A stretch of 64,000 nt of DNA from an uncultured Roseobacter sp. Lineage in GTDB: Bacteria; Pseudomonadota; Alphaproteobacteria; Rhodobacterales; Rhodobacteraceae. Positions within the stretch are counted from its first letter, which is position 1, and every line of letters begins with the position of its first letter. Made by a program: the position numbers and the translations under genes. Where the stretch lies: the NCBI RefSeq assembly GCF_947495025.1, contig NZ_CANLXG010000005.1, positions 55,091 to 119,090 of the forward strand. The letters run 5' to 3'. The notes beneath the pieces are model-generated. The model saw only the letters and a program-made list of their open reading frames with translations. It did no database searches and had not been told where the DNA came from. Below are positions 1 to 7,869 of this stretch, piece by piece.

Positions 1-382
1 CCGAGGGCGTGACGGTGATGGTCCCGCGGATGCGGCTGATAATGGGTGGGCCGGAGACCTCGTCGATGTCGATGACCAGCTGCCCGTTTTCCCAGCGCAT
101 CATCGAGGGGCCGACCTCGAACCGGCTGCTGGTCTGGCGCAGTGCACTTTCGCCCCGGTCGGTCATGGTGAACCGTCCGCCGGGTCCGTAGGTCGCGACA
201 TTGATGCAGACGTGGTTCTGCGGGTTCCTGCGTCCTGACCAGCGGTACCACGGCGAGAAGACGGAACCGATGAACCCGATCACCGAGACTGCGCGTGTGC
301 CACAGTCGCTCAGGCCGTCGACGTACCACCATGCATAGCCGTCCGGGCCGACAGGGATGTCAAAGTTCGGTCGCCTGAGATC
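1..382 (-). CDS. crtC: Hydroxyneurosporene synthase CrtC (carotenoid 1,2-hydratase), N-terminal part only
   Basis: The minus-strand frame below the crtD stop gives a typical CrtC N-terminus: the family block GPDGYAWWYVD followed by FIGSVFSPWYRWSGRR. CrtC hydrates the psi end of neurosporene-type carotenoids in the spheroidene/spirilloxanthin branch. The gene is cut by the left edge, so only about the first 125 residues are present. The start is unresolved. Recognisable homology begins near 382, inside the crtD 3' end, but no in-frame ATG, GTG or TTG lies between there and 658, so the right-hand coordinate is only the edge of visible similarity. Its position directly after crtD matches the usual crtC-crtD order of Rhodobacter/Roseobacter clusters. 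Identity is fairly sure; the boundary is not. Confidence 0.85.
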
Positions 383-1878
383 GCCTCGGCCGCGTGCCGG
401 GCGGAGAGTGTCGCCATCGGCACACCGGCACCCGGGTGCGTGCCGCCCCCCGCCAGCCAGAGTCCCGGGACAGATGTCCGCGCGGTTGGCCGTTTCAGTG
501 CGGCGGTCATCCCGTGCGGTGTCTGTCCGTAAAGCGCGCCCTGCGTGTCCGGAAACAGGTTTGCGAACATCCGGGGCGTCGTGATTGCTGTCACTGGTGG
601 CAGTGGACTGAAAGTCACGCCCATATCCGCCATCTTCTGCATGATCTGATGATGCCATTGGTCCAGGTCCTCTGGGGTCGTCTTTGTGTCGGTGGCAGTG
701 GCATTCGCGATGATCTCAAAGCGTTCCACCTGCGGGGGTTGAGTGTTCTGGCCGCGGTCTTCGGCGCAGAGGTACAGCGTAGGGGTGCGCGGGATGCGTC
801 CCGCCATAAGGTCGTGGAATTCCGCGTCCGGGTCCGCGTCGAAAAAGACATTGTGGTGTTGCAGCGGACGGCCACCCGGTGTGGCGGCGAAACTGTGCAC
901 GCGCGCGGAGAAGGATCGTGGCAGACGCGCCGTCTGCGGCGCCACGCCGGTCAGGGCGGGGCCAAGACTGCCCACGGCCAGCGAGCGGGGATCGCCTGCA
1001 TAGACAACGGCACCGGCCTCAAGAGTGGTGCCGTTTTCCAGAACCACGCCGGTTGCACGACCGTCTGTCAGGCGAATTTCCTGCACATGGGTGTTGAGGC
1101 GGATGTCGACGCCGTGGCGCTCGGCGAGACCGGCGATGGCCTGGGCCAGGCGGTGCATGCCGCCGCCGACAACCCAGACACCTGCCGCCTCTGCCTGCCA
1201 GATCAGCGACAGGATCGCGGGGCTGAGATGTGGCGCACCGCCGACATAGGTCGCATAGCGCCCGAAAAGCTGTGCAAGACGCGGGTCCGAGAACTGGCGG
1301 GCAAGAACGCTGCGCAGGCTCGACAATGGCGCCATGTCCCGGATCAGCGAAGGCTGGCGCAATACATGCGGCACCAGGTCTGCCATGCGCGGCGCGGGGG
1401 CCTGCATCATCGGTGCGTCAAAGGCGTCAAACAGCCGGGCGGTGCGGGCATTGAACCTGCGGAATTCATCGGCTGATGCGGGGCCAGCGAAATCGGAGAT
1501 GGCCTCGGCGCTGGTCTCTGCGTCATCGAAAAGATCCAGCGTGCTGCCATCCGGCCAGAAGTGCCGGGCGAGTGTAGTCTGGCGGAACAGGGTCACATGA
1601 TCTTCGAGCTGCGCGCCGGCACAGGCGAAAAGCTCATCAAAAACGTGGCGCATGGTCAGGACGGTCGGCCCGGCATCCACCGGGCCCGCTGCACTTGGCA
1701 GCGTCCGTATTTTACCACCCGCATGCCCGTGCCGTTCCAGCAGGGTCACGGCCATCCCGCTGGTTGCCAGGCGCAGGGCCGTCGCCAGCCCGGCGATACC
1801 GGCGCCGATCACGATCACCCTTGGGCGGTCGGGCAGCAGAGGGGCGGTTTGGATATGCATAGGGGATTGTTGACTCAC
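310..1878 (-). CDS. crtD: Methoxyneurosporene dehydrogenase CrtD
   Basis: A 522-residue phytoene-desaturase-family flavoprotein that introduces the 3,4 double bond in 1-hydroxy/methoxy carotenoids. An FAD dinucleotide-binding motif (VIGAGIAGLA, residues 23-32) and the downstream ERHGHAGGK motif are visible, and the C-terminal FAD-contact block LAGGGTHPGAGVP lies near residues 480-495. Length is normal for the family. The first codon is GTG at 1878 with no strong Shine-Dalgarno; an ATG at 1860 is an alternative. The gene is divergent from crtE, and the 75-base gap carries two PpsR-type sites that could control both directions. Its 3' end overlaps the crtC N-terminal coding region. Confidence 0.93.
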   Translation of the reverse strand: MSQQSPMHIQTAPLLPDRPRVIVIGAGIAGLATALRLATSGMAVTLLERHGHAGGKIRTLPSAAGPVDAGPTVLTMRHVFDELFACAGAQLEDHVTLFRQTTLARHFWPDGSTLDLFDDAETSAEAISDFAGPASADEFRRFNARTARLFDAFDAPMMQAPAPRMADLVPHVLRQPSLIRDMAPLSSLRSVLARQFSDPRLAQLFGRYATYVGGAPHLSPAILSLIWQAEAAGVWVVGGGMHRLAQAIAGLAERHGVDIRLNTHVQEIRLTDGRATGVVLENGTTLEAGAVVYAGDPRSLAVGSLGPALTGVAPQTARLPRSFSARVHSFAATPGGRPLQHHNVFFDADPDAEFHDLMAGRIPRTPTLYLCAEDRGQNTQPPQVERFEIIANATATDTKTTPEDLDQWHHQIMQKMADMGVTFSPLPPVTAITTPRMFANLFPDTQGALYGQTPHGMTAALKRPTARTSVPGLWLAGGGTHPGAGVPMATLSARHAAEAISGDRTLTSLSARTAMHGGTSTA

Positions 1879-1888
1879 TGAAGCAAAC

Positions 1889-1906
1889 TGTCCAGTATGA
1901 TTTACA
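1889..1906. promoter_or_regulatory. PpsR/CrtJ-type operator (TGT-N12-ACA), crtD-crtE gap, site 1
   Basis: Exact TGT-N12-ACA. PpsR/CrtJ represses bch, crt and puc genes under aerobic or lit conditions by binding paired sites of this form. Site 2 starts six bases later. That a PpsR homologue acts here is inference. Confidence 0.75.
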
Positions 1907-1912
1907 CTTTAG

Positions 1913-1930
1913 TGTCGTAATAAAATGACA
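1913..1930. promoter_or_regulatory. PpsR/CrtJ-type operator (TGT-N12-ACA), crtD-crtE gap, site 2
   Basis: Second exact TGT-N12-ACA, with its centre 24 bases from that of site 1, so both sites face nearly the same side of the helix. It lies 23 bases before the crtE ATG and 35 bases before the crtD start, so binding could repress both genes. Confidence 0.75.
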
Positions 1931-1953
1931 CTTTGGGCCAAAAGGAGTTTCCG

Positions 1954-2841
1954 ATGGGCATGAAGGCGCGGATCGAGGCGGCAATCGCACAGTCAGTTGC
2001 CGTGGGTCAGGGCAGGGGGGCCGTACCGCCCCGGCTGGCATCTGCACTGGGGTATGCGACCGAACCCGGTGGTGCGCGCATCCGGCCCACGATATGCATG
2101 TCCGTTGCGATGGCCTGTGGCGATGACCGGCCCGCGGTTTCAGATGCGGCAGCATCGGCACTGGAACTGATTCACTGCGCCAGCCTCGTGCATGATGATC
2201 TGCCCTGTTTCGATGACGCGGATATCCGGCGGGGTAAACCCTCGGTGCACAAAGCCTATTCCGAGCCGCTGGCTGTTCTCACCGGTGACAGTCTGATCGT
2301 GCTTGCCTTTGAAATTCTTGCGCGCCAGTCCGGGGTCGCCCCGGACCGTGTGGCACAGCTCATTATGACGCTGGCACAGCGCACCGGCATGCCGGGCGGC
2401 ATCTGTGCGGGCCAGGGCTGGGAAAGCGAGGCGGAGATTGACCTGTCCGCCTATCACCAGGCCAAAACCGGCGCGCTCTTTATTGCGGCGACGCAGATGG
2501 GCGCGATCTCGGCCGGTCAGGAGGCGGAACCCTGGTTCGAGCTGGGCGCCCGGATCGGGGAGGCGTTTCAGGTCGCTGACGACCTGCGCGACGCGCTCTA
2601 TGATGCGGAGACGCTGGGCAAGCCAGCCGGTCAGGATGATCTGCACGGCCGTCCCAATGCGGTGACGCTGCTGGGGGTACAGGGCGCGATTTCGCGTCTG
2701 CGTGATATTCTTGGCGGAGCGATCGCGTCGATCCCGTCCTGCCCTGGCGAAGCACAGCTTGCCGAAATGGTGCGGATGTATGCCGAGAGGCTGACCCCGG
2801 TCGCTCCCGCTGCAGCGACGGCCCGTTCGGGAAATGTCTGA
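1954..2841 (+). CDS. crtE: Geranylgeranyl diphosphate synthase CrtE
   Basis: Trans-prenyltransferase that makes C20 geranylgeranyl diphosphate for carotenoids and for the bacteriochlorophyll tail. The first aspartate-rich motif (DDLPCFDDAD, residues 81-90) and the second (DDLRD, residues 209-213) are intact. I start at ATG 1954, giving 295 residues, because AAGGAG lies just upstream; a longer reading from TTG 1933 would swallow that ribosome-binding site. The gene overlaps crtF by eight bases, so the two are probably translationally coupled. Two PpsR-type boxes precede it. Confidence 0.94.
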   Translation: MGMKARIEAAIAQSVAVGQGRGAVPPRLASALGYATEPGGARIRPTICMSVAMACGDDRPAVSDAAASALELIHCASLVHDDLPCFDDADIRRGKPSVHKAYSEPLAVLTGDSLIVLAFEILARQSGVAPDRVAQLIMTLAQRTGMPGGICAGQGWESEAEIDLSAYHQAKTGALFIAATQMGAISAGQEAEPWFELGARIGEAFQVADDLRDALYDAETLGKPAGQDDLHGRPNAVTLLGVQGAISRLRDILGGAIASIPSCPGEAQLAEMVRMYAERLTPVAPAAATARSGNV

Positions 2842-3961
2842 TCTCAGCGCGCAGCTTCCGGGCTGGCGCGGGGGCTGGCTCAACCGGCTCGTGGCAAAGC
2901 CCGGCTTCCAGAGCTGGGCGAGCCGCTTTCCGCTGACACGTGGCCAGGCGCGCCGTGACGGAGCGGTTCTGTTTGATATCGTGCAGGGGTTCGTCCAGAG
3001 TCAGGTCCTGATGGCCGTGGTCGAGCTTGATCTGCTGCGGCGTCTGCGTGGTGGCCCGCTGACCGCCACACGCCTGAGCACCGCGACAGATGTTCCGGCG
3101 GACCGGCTGGAAATCCTGCTGCGTGCGGCATCCGCGCTGAAACTGCTGCGCCGCGACCGGTCCGGGCGATACCATCTGGCGCGCAAAGGTGCGGCACTGA
3201 TGGGTGTGCCGGGGCTTGAGGCGATGATACGCCACCACAAAGCATTCTATGCAGACCTCGCCGATCCGGTTGCCCTGCTGCGCGGACCGGACCAGACCGA
3301 GCTTTCAGAATTCTGGCCTTATGTATTCGGTGCGCGGGGTGAGATTGATCCCGGTGTTGCCGAGACCTATTCCGACCTGATGGCGCAGAGCCAGCGGCTG
3401 GTGGCCGAGGACACGCTGCGGGCGGTCTCGCTGAAAGGTGTGACGCGGCTTCTCGATATCGGTGGCGGAACCGGCGCGTTTCTCGAAGCTGCGGGCGCTG
3501 CCTGGCCGGACCTGCATCTCGCTCTGTTTGATCTGCCGCAGGTCACACCGGGAGCCGTTGCCCGCTTTGACGCGGCTGGGCTGACAGGCCGGGTCACACT
3601 CCACCCGGGTTCCTTCCGGGATGATCCGCTGCCACGGGGCGCGGATGCGATCTCGCTGATACGGGTGCTGTACGATCATGCGGATGAAACGGTCGAGGCC
3701 CTGTTGCGCGCAGTTTTTGCGGCGCTGCCGCCCGGGGGCCGCCTGATCATTTCCGAACCAATGGGCGGTAATACTGCGCCGGACCGGGCAGGTGATGTTT
3801 ACTTCGCCTTTTACACACTGGCGATGCAGACCGGCCGCACACGGACGCCCGGCGAAATCCGCGCGCTCTGCGAAGCGGCGGGGTTCGCCGGTATTCAGAG
3901 CCCCGCTCCGGCACGGGCCTATGTCACCCGGACACTGACGGCGGTCCGGCCGGCCGACTGA
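2834..3961 (+). CDS. crtF: Hydroxyneurosporene O-methyltransferase CrtF
   Basis: A 375-residue SAM-dependent O-methyltransferase that methylates the 1-hydroxyl group of carotenoids in the spheroidene/spirilloxanthin pathway. It has an N-terminal dimerisation/winged-helix region (about residues 35-120) and the SAM-binding loop DIGGGTGAF near residues 208-216. The start ATG lies inside the last codons of crtE. Family, length and place between crtE and bchC all agree with CrtF. Confidence 0.92.
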   Translation: MSDLSAQLPGWRGGWLNRLVAKPGFQSWASRFPLTRGQARRDGAVLFDIVQGFVQSQVLMAVVELDLLRRLRGGPLTATRLSTATDVPADRLEILLRAASALKLLRRDRSGRYHLARKGAALMGVPGLEAMIRHHKAFYADLADPVALLRGPDQTELSEFWPYVFGARGEIDPGVAETYSDLMAQSQRLVAEDTLRAVSLKGVTRLLDIGGGTGAFLEAAGAAWPDLHLALFDLPQVTPGAVARFDAAGLTGRVTLHPGSFRDDPLPRGADAISLIRVLYDHADETVEALLRAVFAALPPGGRLIISEPMGGNTAPDRAGDVYFAFYTLAMQTGRTRTPGEIRALCEAAGFAGIQSPAPARAYVTRTLTAVRPAD

Positions 3962-3972
3962 TCACATCGATG

Positions 3973-3990
3973 TGTCCATTTTAATTGACA
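3973..3990. promoter_or_regulatory. PpsR/CrtJ-type operator (TGT-N12-ACA), upstream of bchC, site 1
   Basis: Exact TGT-N12-ACA in the 125-base crtF-bchC gap, 97 bases before the bchC start. Two such boxes before bchC are the classical CrtJ/PpsR arrangement in Rhodobacter. Confidence 0.78.
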
Positions 3991-3998
3991 GTCTGTTA

Positions 3999-4016
3999 TG
4001 TAAGTCTAAACTGACA
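3999..4016. promoter_or_regulatory. PpsR/CrtJ-type operator (TGT-N12-ACA), upstream of bchC, site 2
   Basis: Second exact TGT-N12-ACA, with its centre 26 bases from that of the previous box. The pair probably regulates the bchCXYZ-puf superoperon. Confidence 0.78.
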
Positions 4017-4086
4017 AATAAGAACGGGGCCGTTCGTGAGTCTTTGATTCAGATCAGGTCGTCCGGAAAAGACAACGGAGAGAACA

Positions 4087-5028
4087 TTGGAAACCACCGC
4101 CGTCCTCCTGAAAGGTCCACGCGATCTGGATGTTGACTGCCTGGCGCTGACAACGCCCGGGGCGGATGATCTGGTGGTTGATATCTCGCATTCCGGCATT
4201 TCGACCGGCACGGAAAAACTCTTCTGGTCGGGGCAGATGCCGCCATTTCCCGGTATGGGGTATCCGCTGGTGCCGGGCTATGAGGCGGTCGGCGAGGTCG
4301 TCGAAGCTTCTGCAACTTCGGGCTACCGGGTCGGGGACCGCGTCTTTGTCCCTGGCGCAAACTGTTACGACGGTGCCTTCGGCCTTTTCGGCGGCGCCGC
4401 AGCGCGTGTTGTCACAGCGCCCGACCGTGTGACGCGAATCGATTCGACGCTGGGTGCAGCCGGTGCGCTTCTGGCGCTGGCCGCAACAGCGCGCCACGCG
4501 ATGGCCGGTCTGAACAAATCTGTGCCGGACCTCATTGTGGGTCACGGTGTGCTGGGTCGTCTGCTGGCCCGTTTGACGATTGCAGCGGGCGCCCCTGCGC
4601 CGATGGTCTGGGAAACTGATCCCGACCGTCGCAGCGGCGCGCAGGGCTATGAGGTCATTGATCCGGCGGATGATCCGCGCCGCGACTACATGTCTGTCTA
4701 TGATGCCTCCGGCAGTGTTGAGGTGCTCAACGAGCTGGTGGCCCGCGTGGGCAAAGGGGGCGAGATCGTTCTCGCCGGTTTCTACACAGATCCGATCAGC
4801 TTTGCCTTTCCACCTGCCTTTATGAAAGAGGCCAGGTTCCGCGTGGCGGCCGAGTGGACGCACGACGATCTCGCGGCAACACGTGCGCTGGTCGAAAGCG
4901 GCGCGCTGAGCCTTGAAGGGCTGATCACACATACGAGCCGTGCTGCGGATGCGCCGGCGGCATACAAGCGGGCGTTCTCTGATCCGTCCTGCCTGAAAAT
5001 GATACTCAACTGGAAGGACGCGGCATGA
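4087..5028 (+). CDS. bchC: 3-hydroxyethyl bacteriochlorophyllide a dehydrogenase BchC
   Basis: A medium-chain dehydrogenase-like protein of 313 residues that oxidises the C3 hydroxyethyl group to acetyl in the late steps of bacteriochlorophyll a synthesis. The N-terminal block METTAVLLKGP and the motif GTEKLFWSG are BchC-like, and VPGYEAVGEV is the GroES-fold signature of the superfamily. The start is TTG at 4087, after a GGAG at 4077-4080; no ATG fits the conserved N-terminus. The gene overlaps bchX by four bases (ATGA). It is the first gene of the probable bchCXYZ-pufQBALMC superoperon. Confidence 0.94.
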   Translation: METTAVLLKGPRDLDVDCLALTTPGADDLVVDISHSGISTGTEKLFWSGQMPPFPGMGYPLVPGYEAVGEVVEASATSGYRVGDRVFVPGANCYDGAFGLFGGAAARVVTAPDRVTRIDSTLGAAGALLALAATARHAMAGLNKSVPDLIVGHGVLGRLLARLTIAAGAPAPMVWETDPDRRSGAQGYEVIDPADDPRRDYMSVYDASGSVEVLNELVARVGKGGEIVLAGFYTDPISFAFPPAFMKEARFRVAAEWTHDDLAATRALVESGALSLEGLITHTSRAADAPAAYKRAFSDPSCLKMILNWKDAA

Positions 5029-6026
5029 AGGATGAAGTCCCTAACCTTAAGGACTATGACGCGCGCCTGAAAGACGAGGCGGGCGAAGCGACGCTGGAAG
5101 TGCCGCAGTCCGAGCCGACGTCCAAAACCCAGATCATCGCGATTTACGGCAAAGGCGGTATCGGGAAATCTTTCACGCTGGCCAATCTAAGTCACATGAT
5201 GGCCGAGCAGGGCAAGCGCGTTCTGCTGATCGGCTGTGATCCGAAATCCGATACAACGTCGCTGCTGTTCGGTGGCAAGGCCTGCCCGACGATCATCGAG
5301 ACCTCGACCCGCAAGAAGCTGGCGGGCGAAGAGGTGAAGATCGGTGACGTCTGTTTCAAGCGCGGTGGTGTGTTCGCGATGGAGCTGGGCGGTCCCGAAG
5401 TGGGCCGTGGCTGTGGTGGACGCGGGATCATCCACGGATTTGAGCTGCTGGAAAAGCTGGGGTTCCATGACTGGGACTTTGACTATGTTCTGCTCGATTT
5501 CCTCGGTGATGTCGTCTGCGGTGGCTTTGGTCTGCCGATTGCCCGCGATATGGCGCAGAAAGTTATTCTGGTCGCTTCGAACGATCTGCAGTCTCTGTAC
5601 GTGGCAAACAACGTCTGCTCGGCCGTTGAGTATTTCCGCAAGCTTGGTGGCAACGTTGGTGTTGCCGGTCTGGTGATCAATAAGGATGATGGCTCCGGCG
5701 AGGCAGCGGCTTTTGCCGAAGCGGTGGATATCCCGATCCTGGCTGCGATCCCGCAGGACGATGACCTGCGCAAGAAATCCGCAAACTATCAGATTGTCGG
5801 CACGGCGCAGTCCCCCTGGGGCAGCCTGTTCGCAGAGCTGGGTGACAACGTTGCCGAGGCACCGCCGATGCGTCCGAACCCGCTGGATCAGGACGGGTTG
5901 CTGGGGCTTTTTGATGCCTCGGAAACGGGTGGCGATTTTGTCCTGGAGCCGGCAACCGACGAAGACATGCGCGGCAAGAACGCGGCACCGAAACCATCGC
6001 TGGAAGTTGTTTATGACGAAGCCTGA
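5025..6026 (+). CDS. bchX: Chlorophyllide a reductase iron protein subunit BchX
   Basis: NifH/BchL-type ATPase (333 residues) that passes electrons to the BchY-BchZ catalytic part of chlorophyllide a oxidoreductase. The P-loop IYGKGGIGKS is at residues 40-49. The two cysteines expected to bridge the intersubunit 4Fe-4S cluster are visible as Cys130 (GRGCGGRG) and Cys165 (DVVCGGFG). The start overlaps the bchC stop. The 3' end overlaps the start of a small gene at 6013. Confidence 0.96.
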   Translation: MKDEVPNLKDYDARLKDEAGEATLEVPQSEPTSKTQIIAIYGKGGIGKSFTLANLSHMMAEQGKRVLLIGCDPKSDTTSLLFGGKACPTIIETSTRKKLAGEEVKIGDVCFKRGGVFAMELGGPEVGRGCGGRGIIHGFELLEKLGFHDWDFDYVLLDFLGDVVCGGFGLPIARDMAQKVILVASNDLQSLYVANNVCSAVEYFRKLGGNVGVAGLVINKDDGSGEAAAFAEAVDIPILAAIPQDDDLRKKSANYQIVGTAQSPWGSLFAELGDNVAEAPPMRPNPLDQDGLLGLFDASETGGDFVLEPATDEDMRGKNAAPKPSLEVVYDEA

Positions 6027-6186
6027 ACTGTTTGCGGCCGCAAAGCAGCTGATCGAGCGCAGCCACTGGCTGGGCCAGCAGTCCATGCAGGTCAGTGAAA
6101 ACGGCCACAACGCTATCGAGAAAACAAGAAAGCTGCTGAACGAGATCAGCAGTCTGAGCGCGCCGCAGCGGAAAGAAGACACGTGA
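6013..6186 (+). CDS. Small uncharacterised protein (57 aa) between bchX and bchY
   Basis: The frame starts with ATG inside the last five codons of bchX and stops with TGA overlapping the GTG start of bchY. This double overlap is what a translationally coupled gene would show. The product (begins MTKPELFAAAKQLIERSHW) is polar, has no membrane segment or cysteine, and looks helical throughout, with heptad-like leucine/isoleucine spacing around LIERSHWLGQQ and TRKLLNEISSL. Codon use resembles its neighbours. I do not recognise a family. Its place between two subunits of one enzyme suggests an assembly or stability role for chlorophyllide reductase, but that is inference. Confidence 0.6.
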   Translation: MTKPELFAAAKQLIERSHWLGQQSMQVSENGHNAIEKTRKLLNEISSLSAPQRKEDT

Positions 6187-7754
6187 AATCAGAAGTCACA
6201 TATGACGATGCATCCGAGGTGGAGGTCATCAAGGGCCATCCGCATGGCGACGTGTCACGTGTGACAGGGCAGGAGCCTGCCGATGCGATGGGCTGCCATT
6301 CCGGTGCGGACATGGCAGAGGCTGCACGTGCCGCCGGCCAGTCCGAGCTGCTGGACAAGTTCCGCGAAGACTATCCGGTAGGACCACATGACAAGCCGCA
6401 ATCCATGTGCCCGGCATTCGGGTCGCTGCGCGTCGGTCTGCGGATGAAACGGGTGGCAACGATCCTGAGCGGGTCTGCCTGCTGTGTCTATGGTCTGACC
6501 TTCGTGTCGCATTTCTACGGCGCGCGGCGGTCGGTCGGGTATGTGCCGTTCAACTCTGAGAGCCTGGTGACGGGCAAACTCTATGAAGACATCCGCGATT
6601 CCGTGCATGAACTGGCCGACCCGGACCGCTATGACGCGATAGTCGTGACGAACCTCTGTGTGCCGACGGCGAGCGGTGTGCCGCTGCGGTTGCTGCCGGA
6701 TGAGATCAACGGCGTCCGCATTGTCGGTATCGATGTACCGGGCTTTGGTGTCCCCACCCATGCCGAGGCCAAGGACGTTCTGGCCGGAGCCATGCTGAAA
6801 TACGCCCGTGCCGAGGTTGAGGCCGGGCCTGTGGCGGCACCTGTGGGCGGGAAATCGACGCGGCCCACCGTGGCGCTGCTGGGCGAGATGTTCCCGGCGG
6901 ACCCGATGATGATCGGGCAGATGCTGGCGCCGATGGGCCTGGCTGCGGGTCCTGTGCTGCCCTGCCGTGAGTGGCGCGAGCTTTATGCAGCGCTCGACTG
7001 TTCTGTCGTGGCTGCTATCCATCCGTTCTATGTGGACACTGTGCGGGAATTCAAAGCGGCCGGGCGACCTGTCGTTGGCTCGGCACCGGTTGGCTATGAC
7101 GGGACGGCTGCCTGGCTGAAGGCTATTGGCGAAACCTATGGTGTTTCTGCTGAACAGATTGCAGCTGCCGAGAATGCCGTGCTGCCCGCCATTCAGGGAG
7201 CGCTGGCGGCGACCCCGATCAACGGAACGATTACGCTTTCGGGTTATGAGGGGTCAGAGCTTCTGGTGGCACGCCTGCTGATCGAAAGCGGCGCAAAGGT
7301 CCCTTACGTTGGTACGGCCTGTGCAAACTCGCCCTGGTCGGCAGATGATGCCGCCTGGCTTGAGGCGAAGGGCACGACAGTGAAATACCGCGCCTCGCTC
7401 GAAGATGACTGTGCGGCGATGGAAGCGATCCGGCCTGATCTGGCCATAGGCACGACGCCCGTAGTGCAGAAAGCCAAGGAGCTTGGCATTCCGGGTCTCT
7501 ATTTCACCAACCTGATTTCCGCGCGTCCCCTGATGGGTGTGGCAGGTGCAGGATCGCTGGCCGAGGTGATCAATGCGGCCATCGCCAACAAAGGCCGCAT
7601 GGACCGGATGAAAGAATTTTTCGAAGGCGTCGGACACGAAGACACGTCGGGTGTCTGGGAAGGCGCGCCGAACCTGCGCCCGGATTTCCGCGCCCAGCAT
7701 CAGAAGAAGCTGGACAAACAGGCGAGGGCGGCTAAGGCCGCACAGATGATTTAA
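6183..7754 (+). CDS. bchY: Chlorophyllide a reductase subunit BchY
   Basis: Nitrogenase-like catalytic subunit (523 residues) that pairs with BchZ to reduce ring B of chlorophyllide a. Conserved cysteine blocks for the NB-type 4Fe-4S cluster are seen in QSMCPAFGSL, GSACCVYGLT and VTNLCVPTASG. The start is GTG at 6183, overlapping the preceding small gene. The first ~40 residues are acidic and variable; an internal start is possible but the overlap supports GTG. A 115-base gap with strong inverted repeats follows before bchZ. Confidence 0.96.
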   Translation: MKSEVTYDDASEVEVIKGHPHGDVSRVTGQEPADAMGCHSGADMAEAARAAGQSELLDKFREDYPVGPHDKPQSMCPAFGSLRVGLRMKRVATILSGSACCVYGLTFVSHFYGARRSVGYVPFNSESLVTGKLYEDIRDSVHELADPDRYDAIVVTNLCVPTASGVPLRLLPDEINGVRIVGIDVPGFGVPTHAEAKDVLAGAMLKYARAEVEAGPVAAPVGGKSTRPTVALLGEMFPADPMMIGQMLAPMGLAAGPVLPCREWRELYAALDCSVVAAIHPFYVDTVREFKAAGRPVVGSAPVGYDGTAAWLKAIGETYGVSAEQIAAAENAVLPAIQGALAATPINGTITLSGYEGSELLVARLLIESGAKVPYVGTACANSPWSADDAAWLEAKGTTVKYRASLEDDCAAMEAIRPDLAIGTTPVVQKAKELGIPGLYFTNLISARPLMGVAGAGSLAEVINAAIANKGRMDRMKEFFEGVGHEDTSGVWEGAPNLRPDFRAQHQKKLDKQARAAKAAQMI

Positions 7755-7780
7755 TGCGCGCTTATGATCATAAGCACGCA
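7755..7780. repeat. Near-perfect inverted repeat in the bchY-bchZ gap
   Basis: A perfect 16-base palindrome, GCTTATGATCATAAGC at 7760-7775, is extended by four more pairs after one mismatch to 7755-7780. Two further hairpins follow before bchZ: GAGGGC-TCT-GCCCTC at 7799-7813 and CCGGA-N5-TCCGG at 7829-7843. They may act as mRNA processing or stability elements or as an operator. The later part resembles GC-rich intergenic elements I associate with Rhodobacterales genomes, which is a recollection rather than a match. Confidence 0.6.
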
Positions 7781-7869
7781 CGGCGCAGTCCCGCGTCTGA
7801 GGGCTCTGCCCTCGCGCTGCGCGCTCACCCGGAGTATTTCCGGAAGGGTGAAGGTGTGGGAGGGCGCGC

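Noticed and set aside
394..1476. Long plus-strand open frame opposite crtD
   Set aside because: It is antisense to a well-conserved gene, has no recognisable family features, and its length is explained by high GC content.
4054..4932. Long minus-strand open frame opposite bchC
   Set aside because: Rich in Arg, His, Cys and Gln with no domain features; a shadow of bchC.
5187..6182. Long minus-strand open frame opposite bchX
   Set aside because: Shadow of a strongly conserved gene; composition unlike a real protein.
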